Part shown: positions 1-10,517 of the stretch, in pieces | Layout of the letters: each line of letters opens with the position of its first letter | Position numbering within the stretch: position 1 is the first letter of the stretch | NCBI GenBank assembly: GCA_021234155.1 | Contig: JAJEKV010000005.1 | Span: 1,116,001-1,180,000, forward strand | Length of the DNA stretch: 64,000 nt | Reading direction: 5' to 3' | Source of the DNA: Isoetes taiwanensis | Lineage: Eukaryota; Streptophyta; Lycopodiopsida; Isoetales; Isoetaceae | Notes under the pieces: model-generated | The model's input: the letters and a program-made list of their open reading frames with translations, nothing else | Told to the model about the DNA's origin: nothing | Database searches by the model: none | Position numbers and translations under genes: made by a program

Positions 1-849
1 CCAATAGGATAAGGCCATGTGGAAATGGGCCTTATCCTAAGGTTATCTAAGTTAAACAATTAACTTAGATATGTGCCCCTTGCCACTTCAAAGGTATACA
101 AGGCTACATTTGTAGACTTGTATGGTGACGGGTCCAGGAATATACATATTTATGGCGTATATTCCCTTGGAACGTCACACTTAGCATTGACAATAGTTCA
201 AACCAATTTCAATGTATACTCGATGTCAATTTTTCATCACACAATATTCTCAACTCGAATTATGGAGATTCCCATTTGCATTAGAAATTTCAACTAAGTT
301 TGAAAAATTAAAATTCAATAGCATTAGCAAAGGCCATAATATAACTTCTGACTTTCAATAAACCATGGAAACATTGTAGCCCATTCACTGTTCATCAGGG
401 ACTGAACAAAACATTTTAGCAGTTTTGTACAAACCTCAAAATGCTTCTCCAAAAATGGCTTTGTCTGTGTCTATTTAATCTATAAAACTTTGGTTTATTT
501 ATGCACACAGGTCTGATGATTTTGCCTAACCGAGTGCGTTGATTGCTCCTCCAGCTTATCTGTACAAATATCCCTCGCTATGTTTTATTGGACCAAGTTT
601 TTCAAACTCGAATTGCTTCCAAAAGATCGAACTGAAGATCTAAATATTAAGTTTTCGAATTAATGTTTTACAATGGTTCATTTGAACCATTGAACATCCA
701 TAATGAATTAACATAAATGTTCCCTTATAAAGTTCTACCTTCACTTGAACTTTCAACACATCAATTTTCTCCCATATATATATATCCAACTTCAATATTT
801 GTACGTTCATAACAAATGATGTGCTACTTGTATCTTCATAAACTGAATT

Positions 850-1024
850 GCAATCCTATGAAATATTGTTTACACCTCAAATGGTCTTTTTTTACAATAA
901 TACATCACTGGTGAAATTTTGTCTACATCTCAGGTAGTCCTTTTTACAATAACACATCACTGAACATATGTGATCTTCAGTTAGTGCTTTCAGGCTATGA
1001 TATGAACCTGACATATTCCTAACA
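850..1024 (-). repeat. Start of a probable Ty1/copia 3' LTR with internal tandem repeat
   Basis: Read on the minus strand, the RNase H fragment at 1038-1300 stops, a short purine-rich stretch follows, and then TGTTAGGAATATG begins at about 1024, as expected for an LTR start. Inside it two units of about 48 bases (roughly 861-909 and 910-962) repeat a TTTTTACAATAA.ACATCAC core. A TATA run lies further in at 770-785. I could not place the other LTR end. The LTR call is inference from position. Confidence 0.4.
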
Positions 1025-1037
1025 TTCCACTTTCAAA

Positions 1038-1300
1038 TCATAATCTGTCTATGTCTTTACAATTTAACTGTGCAGCCAATTTCAGAAATCTTTTACATCC
1101 TGAGGCCTTTGTAAAAATATTTGCTAACTGCTTATCTGAGTGTATAAATTTCAACCGAAGTTGGCCCTTATTTACCACATCCCTTATGTAATGCGTCTCC
1201 ATTTCAATGTGCTTTGTCCTTTCATGTAAAACCAGGTTTTTTGTCATTGCTATACAACTTTGGTTGTTGTCACAATATAATTTTCTACTCCCTTACCAAG
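1038..1300 (-). pseudogene. Ty1/copia RNase H, C-terminal fragment
   Basis: The minus-strand translation contains LYCDNNQSCIAMTKN, then KHIEMETHYIRD and QLANIFTKASG. This is the conserved end of the copia polyprotein RNase H domain (usual form: KHIDVRYHFIRE ... QLADIFTKPL). The frame stays open to a stop at 1038. Upstream domains (reverse transcriptase, integrase) are not visible in the following 600 bases, so this is a truncated remnant. It has no host function. Confidence 0.85.
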
Positions 1301-1313
1301 TCATGACCTAATG

Positions 1314-1400
1314 TCCAACGGTATTCCGAGCCATACTTGGCCCCATGGAGACTCTGATTCCAACGGTATTCTGGGCCATACTTGGCCCCATGGAGACTCA
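1314..1400. repeat. 45-base direct repeat, two units
   Basis: The phrase CCAACGGTATTC followed by GGCCATACTTGG or GAGCCATACTTGG and CCCCATGGAGACTC occurs twice, about 45 bases apart. The nearby phrase CTCTGATAnnAAA...TAACGTTCCTAACC recurs at 1413-1453 and 1848-1890, which suggests pieces of related LTR edges. Confidence 0.6.
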
Positions 1401-1971
1401 AACTCGAGCCCTACTCTGATATAAAAAATGTAATGTTCCTAACCGACATGCCCTTAGCCAACTGGGCAAAATCGCCTAGATGTTTATGAGTAGTCGCTTC
1501 TATCCATTTATGCCGATGTCTCGGGAACCGACACCAAGATCTAGAGCGGTCTCCCATGGGTCTGTTACAATCTCCCCTTCTAAATTTAAACCCATGTCCT
1601 CATGGATGGCTCATAGATTTGGTGAAGCATTCCTCCAGCCAATTGGAATAAAATGCAATGCCAATTATTTCACTAATCCATATCTCAACATCATCATTAG
1701 TTGCTTCTATTACTAACAGATGCTACTCCTCCTCCTGAGGATAACATCTCTAATTGTCTCTGAAAGAAGAACCATTAGTATCATAATTCCACAACCTCAA
1801 CCTACTCTTTGAATTGCCATGTCAACTCCCAAGGATCCAACATTGCTCTGATACTAAATATAACGTTCCTAACCAACATGCCCTACAGTTTGATAGACGA
1901 TTCTATAGATTCATCCAAGATAGTTGTGTACTTAGAGTTGCCTCGAGAGAAGGTCATATGTATGAGCTTAC

Positions 1972-2180
1972 TTGACCGATTATTTTGTGAATCTTATGAC
2001 TGCCAGTAGAGATGAATCAACTACATTGTGGCATCATCGTTTTGCATATGTTAATATCCAATATTTATTGGATATAGCCTCTGATAGAACCGTGGATGGT
2101 CTATCATTGAGCAGCATTGCATTAATGGGTGTATGTGAGGCGTGTGTTGTTGGGAAGCTTCATCAGTTATTCCTTGAATT
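1972..2180 (+). pseudogene. Ty1/copia GAG-pre-integrase fragment
   Basis: The plus-strand translation contains LWHHRFAYVNIQYLLD followed by VDGLSLSSIALMGVCEAC and VVGKLHQ. This is the copia GAG-pre-integrase domain, which precedes the integrase. The zinc-binding His and Cys pattern is partly present, but no integrase core follows. It lies on the opposite strand to the RNase H fragment at 1038-1300, so the two come from different insertions or a rearrangement. Confidence 0.85.
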
Positions 2181-2423
2181 TGATATGTTCTTGACATGTG
2201 CCGCCGGTGCTGCAGAATCAGAGAACCAGAACACATTCCTTCTTAATTTCTTAATGGGATAGATGACCAGGACATAATGGATAGATGTACGCCACGGGGA
2301 GATTATAACGACCCAATTGTGATATTGACCCTTATTAAGGCTGGAATGGATTGGAAGCCTTTCTTCTAGGCATAACTTATTTGGCACTGCATCCAAACGA
2401 ACCTGGCTGGCGCATCGGGCCGG

Positions 2424-2742
2424 CCATGGACGCCCACTTTATTGGCTCCCGAAACTAACTTGTCAGACCAAGCGGGTTCGCCCAAGCGAACCCCAAAAAT
2501 TCGCCCAGGCGACAGGCGAACCCGCAAATGATGTGGCGGTGCGTCGCGGGGGCGGGATGCCTGCGTGGCATTGCTATCGGGTTCGCCCAAGCGAACCCCA
2601 AACCTGGGTTACTGACGTCTCAAGGCAGATGGCAGAGCTAGCTGGCAGATGGCAGAGCATTGATTGCTGCCCTGCCGGGTTCGTCCAGGCAACCACCGGC
2701 GGGGCCTCTGCACATGGCAGAGCCGGTACGACCAGTACGTAT
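2424..2742 (+). repeat. Left inverted-repeat arm
   Basis: Matches the reverse complement of 3637-3888. It contains small internal palindromes in which GGGTTCGCC is followed by GGCGAACCC-like sequence, so each arm could itself fold. It is GC-rich compared with its surroundings. Confidence 0.75.
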
Positions 2743-2798
2743 GAATCCAGAACTTTGTTTATATCCAGAAAAAGCATGTATGAATCTGTAACTAAAAC

Positions 2799-3563
2799 TC
2801 AAATCCCCCTTTGATCTCTGAAATTGTGACCCCTTCGATCTGCTGCCCCATTTCTTGAAGACCCAGAAATAATTTTGAAACTAGAAATTGTTCCTATTCT
2901 TCCAAACCATGGATTCCATGTTTTGGAAACAGGCTTTTCTGCTCTGCTCGCTGAATTTGATCTTAAAAATTTGGGCGTTCTAAACCCTAGAATCTTTTTC
3001 CAGCTTCTGCTCTTTTTGGGCGAAGAATCGACCAATCCATCATGCATATCTTTCCTTCCAATTGTTTGATTTAATCTCAAGAACTCTGAAATTTTCATCC
3101 CCTTGTCATTTTCCTGTTTCAATTCTCTATCTTGAGCTGCTTGATTCATCCTCAAATGTTCTGAAATCCTTATTCCCACTTCTTCTTCTGCTTGATTCAT
3201 CCTCAAATGCTCTGAAATCCTTATTCCGGCTTCTTTTTCTGCTTGCTTCATCCCCAAATGTTCTGAAATTCTTGTTTCGGCCTCGTTTTCCTGTTGGAAC
3301 GCTCTGATTTTGGGAAAATTGCAAGCAGGGAGAGAAAGCGGAAGATTTTTCCAATCTTGGATCATATCTTCTATGGCCTTTATTAATCCATCCAAGGCAT
3401 CATTCCAATAACTGAATGCCGGAGTTGCAAATTCAAAATCTTTGCCGGAATTATCCTCCAGAGAGATGGAATTAGAATCTGAATGGATTCGGCCAGGGCT
3501 ACAAAGCCATCTCATGCTGAGATCAAAATCGTTACCGGATAGGGTGCTGGACGTACAAGCCAT
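2799..3563 (-). CDS. Hypothetical protein with four short amphipathic repeats
   Basis: I do not recognise the family. The likely start is the ATG at 3563 (MACTSSTLSGNDFDLSMRWL), giving 254 residues; the frame is also open upstream into the inverted repeat. Residues about 90-170 hold four near-repeats of RISEHLRMNQAEEEVGI type, the last diverged to KISEFLRLNQT, separated by acidic linkers. They are probably helical. The C-terminal third is basic, rich in Ser, Lys and Arg, with KKSRSWKKILGFRTPKF. No signal peptide or membrane segment is evident. It lies wholly between inverted repeats, so it may be cargo of a mobile element or a captured gene fragment. Confidence 0.45.
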   Translation of the reverse strand: MACTSSTLSGNDFDLSMRWLCSPGRIHSDSNSISLEDNSGKDFEFATPAFSYWNDALDGLIKAIEDMIQDWKNLPLSLPACNFPKIRAFQQENEAETRISEHLGMKQAEKEAGIRISEHLRMNQAEEEVGIRISEHLRMNQAAQDRELKQENDKGMKISEFLRLNQTIGRKDMHDGLVDSSPKKSRSWKKILGFRTPKFLRSNSASRAEKPVSKTWNPWFGRIGTISSFKIISGSSRNGAADRRGHNFRDQRGI

Positions 3564-3636
3564 AAGATAAGATAATTCGGATCTTAAAATTGGTCTGTGG
3601 AAGAAGACGAATAACAGGTTTGAGCAAAAACAGGTT

Positions 3637-3888
3637 TGTCCGTACTGGCCGTCAGAGGCCCCGCCAGTGGGTTCGGCTGGGCGAACCCGGCAGGGCAGCA
3701 ATCAATGCTCTGCCATCTGCCTTGAGACGTCAGTAACCCGGGTTTGGGGTTCGCTTGGGCGAACCCGGTAGCAACGCCACGCAGGCATCTCGCCCCCGCC
3801 ACGTAATTTGCGGGTTCGCCAGGGCGAATTTTTGGCCGCTTGGCGCCTGGAGTTAGTTCCGGGAGCCGATCGGAGCACCGGGCCATGG
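3637..3888 (-). repeat. Right inverted-repeat arm, next to the BAHD start codon
   Basis: Reverse complement of the left arm at 2424-2742, shorter by the internal duplication. It occupies the whole region immediately upstream of the BAHD gene, whose ATG (3885-3887) lies in the terminal CCATGG. Any core promoter within about 250 bases of that gene must therefore be supplied by this repeat. Confidence 0.75.
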
Positions 3889-5279
3889 AGCTTATATCTC
3901 TTGCTTCCCATATCATCAAGCCTCCGGCAACAACTGGCCACATCATAAATCTAAGCAACAATGACCAGATCATGCCTCGGGTCTACACCCAGTTCCTCCT
4001 ATTTTTTTCTCCTCCCAATTCCGGTGCATCCCAAGACTTTTTCTCTTCAGATCTTCTCCGCAGCTCCCTTTCCCAAGCATTAGAAATTTTCTACCCTCTG
4101 GCAGGGATGGAGGCTTGGATGTTGACTGCAACAACGAAGGAATCCCATTCTTTGAGGCTTTGGCAGCTGCAAATCTTAGAGATTTTGGAAATTTTCAGCC
4201 AAATCCAGCATTTCCGCATCTCAGCCCTTGCAACAAAACGGTTAGCGGAGAAATTTGGAAGCTGCCCCTCCTCCTGGTGCAGGTGAGGAAGCTTGTCTCA
4301 AATTTTAGGGTTCTTAAAGTATTAGGGTTTCTGGGTTAGGGCAGATGATGCAACATGTTGCAAAACTCAAACGCAGATTACCAGATTTAAGTGTGGTGGA
4401 GCAGCTTTATGTGCGGCTATGCATCACATTGTAGGGGATGGAGCAGCCATGAATTTCTTCATGCAAGCATGGATGGAGATATGCCGCCATGGAAGGACTT
4501 CTCTGAAGCCAAATTTCGACCATTCTGGCCTTAAGGCCAGAAATCCGCCATGTCCAAGCTTTCAGCATATAGAATACAAATCAGGAACTCCGGCCACACC
4601 ATCCAGCGTCCCTGCCATGACTGCAAGGATGATCAAATTCCACTCATCATCTCTCAGATCCATGGCAGCAGGGCGAGGACCAGATCAACAACAGACATTT
4701 ACCAGATTTGAAACCCTAGCAGCCCATCTGTGGAAATGCGTAACCAAAGCCAGAGGTATTGATCCGTCTTCAGAGGTAAAGCTTGGCATGGCTGTGGACG
4801 GAAGGAATAGAACAAACCCTTCACTTGGAGATAACTACTTTGGTAATGCAAATTTTTATGCCTGTGCCATAGCCAATGCAGGTGAATTAGTCCAGCAAAG
4901 TCTACATTTTGCAGCAACTCTTGTTTGCAGATCCATTAGTAGGATTGATGATGAATATATGAGATCTGCAATTGATTGGATTGAATTGCAGGAAAGCCCT
5001 CTATGTATTCAACCTGGATTTAGCAGCTTCTTGGGCCAGGATTTGGCCATGACTAGCTGGAGCAGATTTGGCATGTATGATATGGATTTTGGATGGGGCA
5101 AGCCTGTATTTGCAGGAGTTCCTGCAGCTGCATGGGATGGATTGGTGATTTTGCTTCCAAGTTGTGAAAAAGAGGAGATTTGTTGCTTGATTGGCCTGGA
5201 AACTGGAGCTATGAAGAGCTTGATGGAGGATCCAGAGTTCTTGAAACCCTTAAAAGGTGTCGGTGAATTATTTGCTTAA
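3885..5279 (+). pseudogene. BAHD acyltransferase (HCT-like), two exons, one frameshift
   Basis: BAHD enzymes move acyl groups from CoA thioesters to alcohols or amines in plant specialised metabolism. The N-terminus MELISLASHIIKPP followed by RVYTQFLLFF is typical. Exon 1 runs 3885-4282 (donor GTGAGG at 4283); exon 2 runs 4377-5279 after ...ACGCAG. Exon 2 holds the catalytic HHIVGDG (HxxxD) motif and the structural DFGWGKP motif, with the usual middle region between. The total is near 430 residues, the normal length. Near 4105-4112 the reading frame shifts, just after the conserved YPLAG, so the genomic copy cannot make a full protein unless this is a sequencing error. The substrate cannot be told from sequence. 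The promoter region is the inverted repeat of the preceding element. Confidence 0.85.
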
Positions 5280-8200
5280 AGCCCTTGAATTGACTGACTA
5301 ATAGCTGGATGTAAGGCCTCAGTTTTCTTATAATGCTGTGGTAGAAAAAAGGAAGCCAAATAATTCCTTTGTTCTTCGTGGAGAACTTCTTACCTGCCAT
5401 GTTGGTTCATGCACTACACTCTCATCTATAAGTAGAAACTGTCTGCCTTGGTCAATTATGAGGACATTGAAACAATGAACAACGTGCTATTGCACAAGGG
5501 ATCCTCTGAAAGATGTGCGTAGTGAAGCATATTGATCGTCCAAAAATTGCCTACACGTTCACAAGAATAGACAAGTTCCTCTCAGCAATCAGCATCTATC
5601 CAAGCATATTGATTGATTGATTGATTGATGGGTATCAGGTCTTTTAAGACCCCAAGCCCATAAGGCGACAAAAGTATACATAAGATTCTCACAGAGCCAT
5701 GAGATTAAGAGTATCTTGATGGTATTTCCGCCAAGATTGCAGGATAGTCTCCTCTCCCAGCTTGGATGGATTCATCTTGAGAATTTTTGAAAACAAATCT
5801 TGAATTCTTCACGCAATTATCAATTTGGGCAGTCTATGAAAGCACGTTGTTCATCTTCAATTCTCATCGACCTGAAGAGTCGTCTTGTCTGCACATTTCA
5901 ATTCCAAGTCTACGAGAACGTTGTGAGATCAATTGTTTTTTCCTTTTTGAAATGTTGGCACTCATGTAGTCTTGCTCTATGTATGGTAGAAGTCCATTTT
6001 TACTCCATTTGCTTATAGTGTGAATAACATTGTGTCTTACATGGTCTCTGAATAACATTGTGCATCACATGGTCTCTAATACCAATCTGGGTAACTGGTA
6101 AAGTATCCATGTTCATATTCCAATGCTCTAACCATAGCTAGTTGCTTGTACCAGCGCAAACTAGTTTGGAGTGCAGACTCCAAGAGTGCAAGATGAGCGT
6201 TTCATCCGACAAAGATACTCCAAGGTTTGGCATAGTGCTTCTGCCCCTAAAGGAATTAGACACATTTCACCCGATATCATAATTTGTTGCTTTGCACCTA
6301 GGCTCTCAAAATGAATTTTTTTTGTGTTTTCTCTACATCTTTCCACATTTCTCTAGAAAGGCGAGGTCCTTAAGCTGGGCATCCATATAGTATTGATAAT
6401 TGGACACGCATTTTGTACATTAACTTTCTGATCTGCATCTTCCAAATAGTCTTTTTCACACGCCATCGTACTATATAGACATCGCATACTACATGCAATT
6501 CTCTTTCGCACTTCCATATTCCATCTATAATCATATGTGAAGCCAGATCCAACAATGTCGTGTGGGAGTAGAAGGGCAATGCAACTTGTGAAGCTCTTTC
6601 GTCAAGTATGGGATTATGACATGACTCGAAGAAATAAGCCTCGGCTAACTCCATGTCAACAGCTGCGATAAGTCGGAGAGAGCGAGTGTTTTGGAATGAC
6701 AGTACGCAAGCCAATCATGAATCACCGTTGATAAAACGTCGGAATAAAGTTGAGCCTTGGGCCTTTTTTCGAGTAAACGCTTCTACAGTTGGTTGACCGA
6801 TACGTGGGTCCAATATTGTATGAGCAATGGGTCTTGTATATAAAGGATCTTGTACCCATATATTATATTGCTCGACTTGTTCGAGAACCTCATTATTAAA
6901 TTTTATGATAATAAATAATCTTCTCTATCCCAATCACCATTATATTAGTTTTGTTTTTGTTCACTGAACATTTTCGAAATGCTATAGAACTTCTCAAGGG
7001 TGTATACTTGTTTTTGAAGACCTTCCTATAAATCTAGATGGTAAGACCACATCATCTGCATATAAAAGGATTTGAAAGACGAAGCTTGGAACTTGCTACC
7101 TTATGCACTTTTGCAAATAAGCCAATTCTCTGAATCATCGATAAAAAGGTAAAAAAGTGTCAAAGACAGGGAGCGTCCTTATTACTGGTTACTCGATGTT
7201 CTCAATTTCACAAGAACATGAGCCTATTCCAGTCTCGTGGCTAGTTTAATTGTTTCATGAGATCCGATCAAAAACCTTCGGAAAATCCACAAAGCAACAG
7301 TATAATGCATTGCCAACACCCTTAACTCCTTCTGCGATTATTCTTGAAGTCACAAGATGGTCATGTGCATATCTAGCAGACAATAGCCCACTTGAGGTTC
7401 ATAAATGTGGAATTTTACTATGGGCTTTAGTAATTCTATAGAATCAAAGTTGCTCTACCACTTTAAGAATTGAATTGAATTTTTTTTATCATCCACGGAG
7501 ATCAATCGACCTACGGGATCCAATACAAGAGTGCAGCAGGCGTATTACTGCCCGGATTAAAAACCCCCCGACCGGAAGGTTTTTGAGGGAAAAACCATGG
7601 CAGCAATATGATTGCTGATAAGTTATACAAATATACATGATGAAGTATATATACACGTCAAGTGGTTGTCCTAGGTCATAGCTGAGCCCTCATGTCCATT
7701 ACCTCCTGAATGTATGATCCTCGTGATGGCACTGAAGCCGGGCTTAGTATCCTGTGTAGCGGCTCGTCGAATCTAATTATACACCAGGCAACTCTGGAAA
7801 GTGTGACATTCATCTGCAACGGCTTCTATCTGGCAGCATTGACAAAGTCTGTTCTGGCGTGGCTCCCCAATAGATCTGCCTATCTCAATTCGAAGATGGT
7901 GGGTTGTCACAGCCAACAAAGAGTAGGTTCAATCGAGCTACCAAGAACTAGCTGAGTTCCCCACTCCTTGAGTACCCAGAACTCCCCATGCTCAATTGAT
8001 ACTAACCCCCTGAATTAGTATGAAGCCCAGCTTCACAAATAGTTCTACCTCAAGAAATAGTACTACAGTAGCAGTATTGCTCAACCACAAGAGCAAAAAC
8101 ACAAGCACAATGGGTAATTTCCAACTGAGTCTGAGAGCTTTGGGAATAACTCCAAAGAGGTAAAAACGGCCTCTAAGCAATCAAGAAAGAAGGTTCAGGT

Positions 8201-10517
8201 TCATACAACACTGAATCATAGACTACTCACAAGAATCTAAGCTTCACAAGATTGCTCCAAAAAGCTGTGTCCTTTCCAAAACGTCCTTCTTTTCTTGATA
8301 TACTACTGCTATGGCTAAGATTAGGAAATATCAAAGTCCTAGCCTTTTTCCCTGGCTCAAAATAGCCTCCTATCAATAGATCTGGCCTACCGGATCAAAT
8401 CCGACAGTCCGGATTGTCTTGCAAAGGAGAAAGGCAATTTTTCCTTTTGGATCACCCCAACCAATGGGGTTCCGCACGTGGACCCCTCAAATCAATGGTT
8501 CTCTAAATAATAGATGTTCCACTAACATTTAATTTGAATGCCCACTTAACATATGAGAAATGCCATTTAAATATCCCTCAACACAATCCCTAGACACCAA
8601 CTAGCCTTTGAACATTTCTAGACCACCTAGTGGCATTTCTAAGGCGATCATAAAAGTAAATAACACGAGGACTAAGAGCATGTTGCTGAAAATCAAGTTG
8701 CAAAAGAAAGAGGAATATGACCATGTTGTCAAAGACCAATCCTTAATGCTTTTGTGGATGAAGCCCAATCAACATCCTCCAGTCCTAAGACTAAAGATGC
8801 CATCACAGCCACAGATTCCTTGCTTTTCCAATTATCATGTCGGTATTATTAGTTTCAAAGACTTTTATCATTTTATCTCACTTCCCTAGATTATTCCATG
8901 AGTTTATCTAGTCAATTTGTTTTTTCTTTTTTATTTTTTTGAAGGATGGCAATCTATTATCAAGAAAAAATCAAGACTGTGACATGGTACTGTATAATCA
9001 AACTTCTTGTGCCAACTTGAGGCATTTCATGGCCTCATCACAATTAACGTGTTCTACCACATCCAAATGATCATCAATAGACCTCATATTATCATACCAC
9101 TAAATAGTACGAGGTGGGATAACCTCATGAGATGGCTTCTTCCTAGCTACCTTCTTCCAATTGACCTATTGCCATGACTCTTTAGAGCACTGAACAACTT
9201 CAGAAGCATGAGAAGAAGAAACATCAACATGGAGGGTAGAAAGAACAATAGGTGCAGTTGATGGTGCTAAGGAGGACACCATCAAACTAAGGACTTTGTC
9301 AAACTAGCCTAGATAATCTTTATCAGGCTAAGGACTTTGTCAACCGAGCCTGGATAGTCTTTATCGAACATATGTTTCTCCATAATGTCACAAGCCTTAC
9401 ATCATGAAAGACTATTGAACCATGTTGGGCCTATCTTTGGCCAAAGTATTGCAATGGGGATAAAGCAATGCTAACGTGATGTGTGCAATTGGTCTTTAAT
9501 AGACGTTAAAAATGCTCTTCTTCTTCTCTCATTATTAGTGTCATGGAGTTTTTCTGGTTTTGCTTTGATGACCATTTTGCCAAAAATTAATCCTTGTTGT
9601 TGCATGAGATTTAGGCCCATCGACTTCCACTAGTCCTAAATAACATGAAGCCTCACGCTTATTGTTTATGACCATGCCAAAGACCAGTCCTTATTGGACT
9701 CTTTAGCGTAAAGGGAAAGTCCTTGTTTTTTAGTTATTGTTATTGGTACAGGTTGATAACTACTAGTTATCAGTATTGGAGGAGTACTGATAAATCAATA
9801 CTATTCCGCCCATATAAGACCGATAAGGTGGTTATCGGTTTTGCCTCTTCTGATAACCAAAAATGCATGGCCTCGGTTGTACGTACATGCCAAATATCTT
9901 GACTCAGACGTACATTTTTTATTATCGACCTCGACTAGACCGACAACCTTACCTTATTGCTTGTGTGGAGGAGGCCCACCAATATCTAAGATTAAAGACC
10001 CACGTATTCTTTGCCATTTTCCAAACTATCGTGTTGATCCTATTCATTGCAAATGCTTTTATGCATTCCATTATTATTGTCCACACTATTGTTTGGATAG
10101 ATTATTCGAAGATTCTATCTAGTCAAAAGGTCAAGGATGATATCACAGAGGACTGCTTTGTCAAAATCATCCTTTCTAGAATGAAGTTGTCATATTAGAT
10201 CTTGATGATATTTTTTATTTAATGCGATTTTGCATGACGCCTACCATTTTCTTGACGTTGAGAGGATCAATCATGGTAATAGGTAAATCACCATTTTGGA
10301 ATTGTTTAATAACTTGCACATAAATGAATAAGCATTCTAGAATCCTTCTTGATCGTTGAGAAAATCCTGAAAGTTTTGTAGTAAACTGTCTGATTGTAGA
10401 GGCTGGTTCCAGAGTCACAATTGAGTTGAATGTTTGTTTGGGAGGTACTATATCATAGTTCTGTACTTTTCAGGAGTTTTAAGGTACATAGTTTTATAGC
10501 TGATTTTGTTTTCTTGG
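5280..10517. other. Gene-free region; short repeats and probable transposon debris
   Basis: I see no coding region I can support. Visible structures are a (TGAT)n microsatellite at about 5608-5630, a 30-base direct repeat AATAACATTGTGnnTnACATGG at 6022-6078, and a short TATATAAAGG region at 6838-6850 that resembles an LTR promoter. At 7500-7600 and 8380-8470 two stretches share GATCAAT or GATCAAAT, CCGGATT and GGTTTTT/CAATTTTT elements, perhaps ends of degraded insertions. A small hairpin with ACCGATAA/TTATCGGT arms lies at about 9821-9841. The part just left of 10518 is 3' flank of the ABCG gene. Confidence 0.5.

Larger units (their letters stand above)
2424..3888. mobile_element. Segment bounded by long inverted repeats, carrying one ORF
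   Basis: The left arm (about 2424-2742) and right arm (about 3637-3888) are inverted copies. Both contain GGGTTCGCCCAAGCGAACCCC, a GACGTCTCAAGGCAGATGGC phrase and a CAGCAATCAATGCTCTGCC-type phrase on one strand or the other. The left arm carries an extra partial duplication of the AGCTGGCAGATGGCAGAG phrase. Between the arms lies the minus-strand ORF at 2799-3563. Long inverted repeats around a gene resemble Mutator-like or foldback elements that carry host genes. I found no convincing target-site duplication, so the class is unassigned. The right arm reaches the ATG of the BAHD gene. Confidence 0.6.

Noticed and set aside
9863-10198. A small membrane protein gene (hydrophobic ORF on the plus strand)
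   Set aside because: No family match, no support from splice sites or promoter, and the frame lies in AT-rich intergenic sequence where hydrophobic chance ORFs are common.
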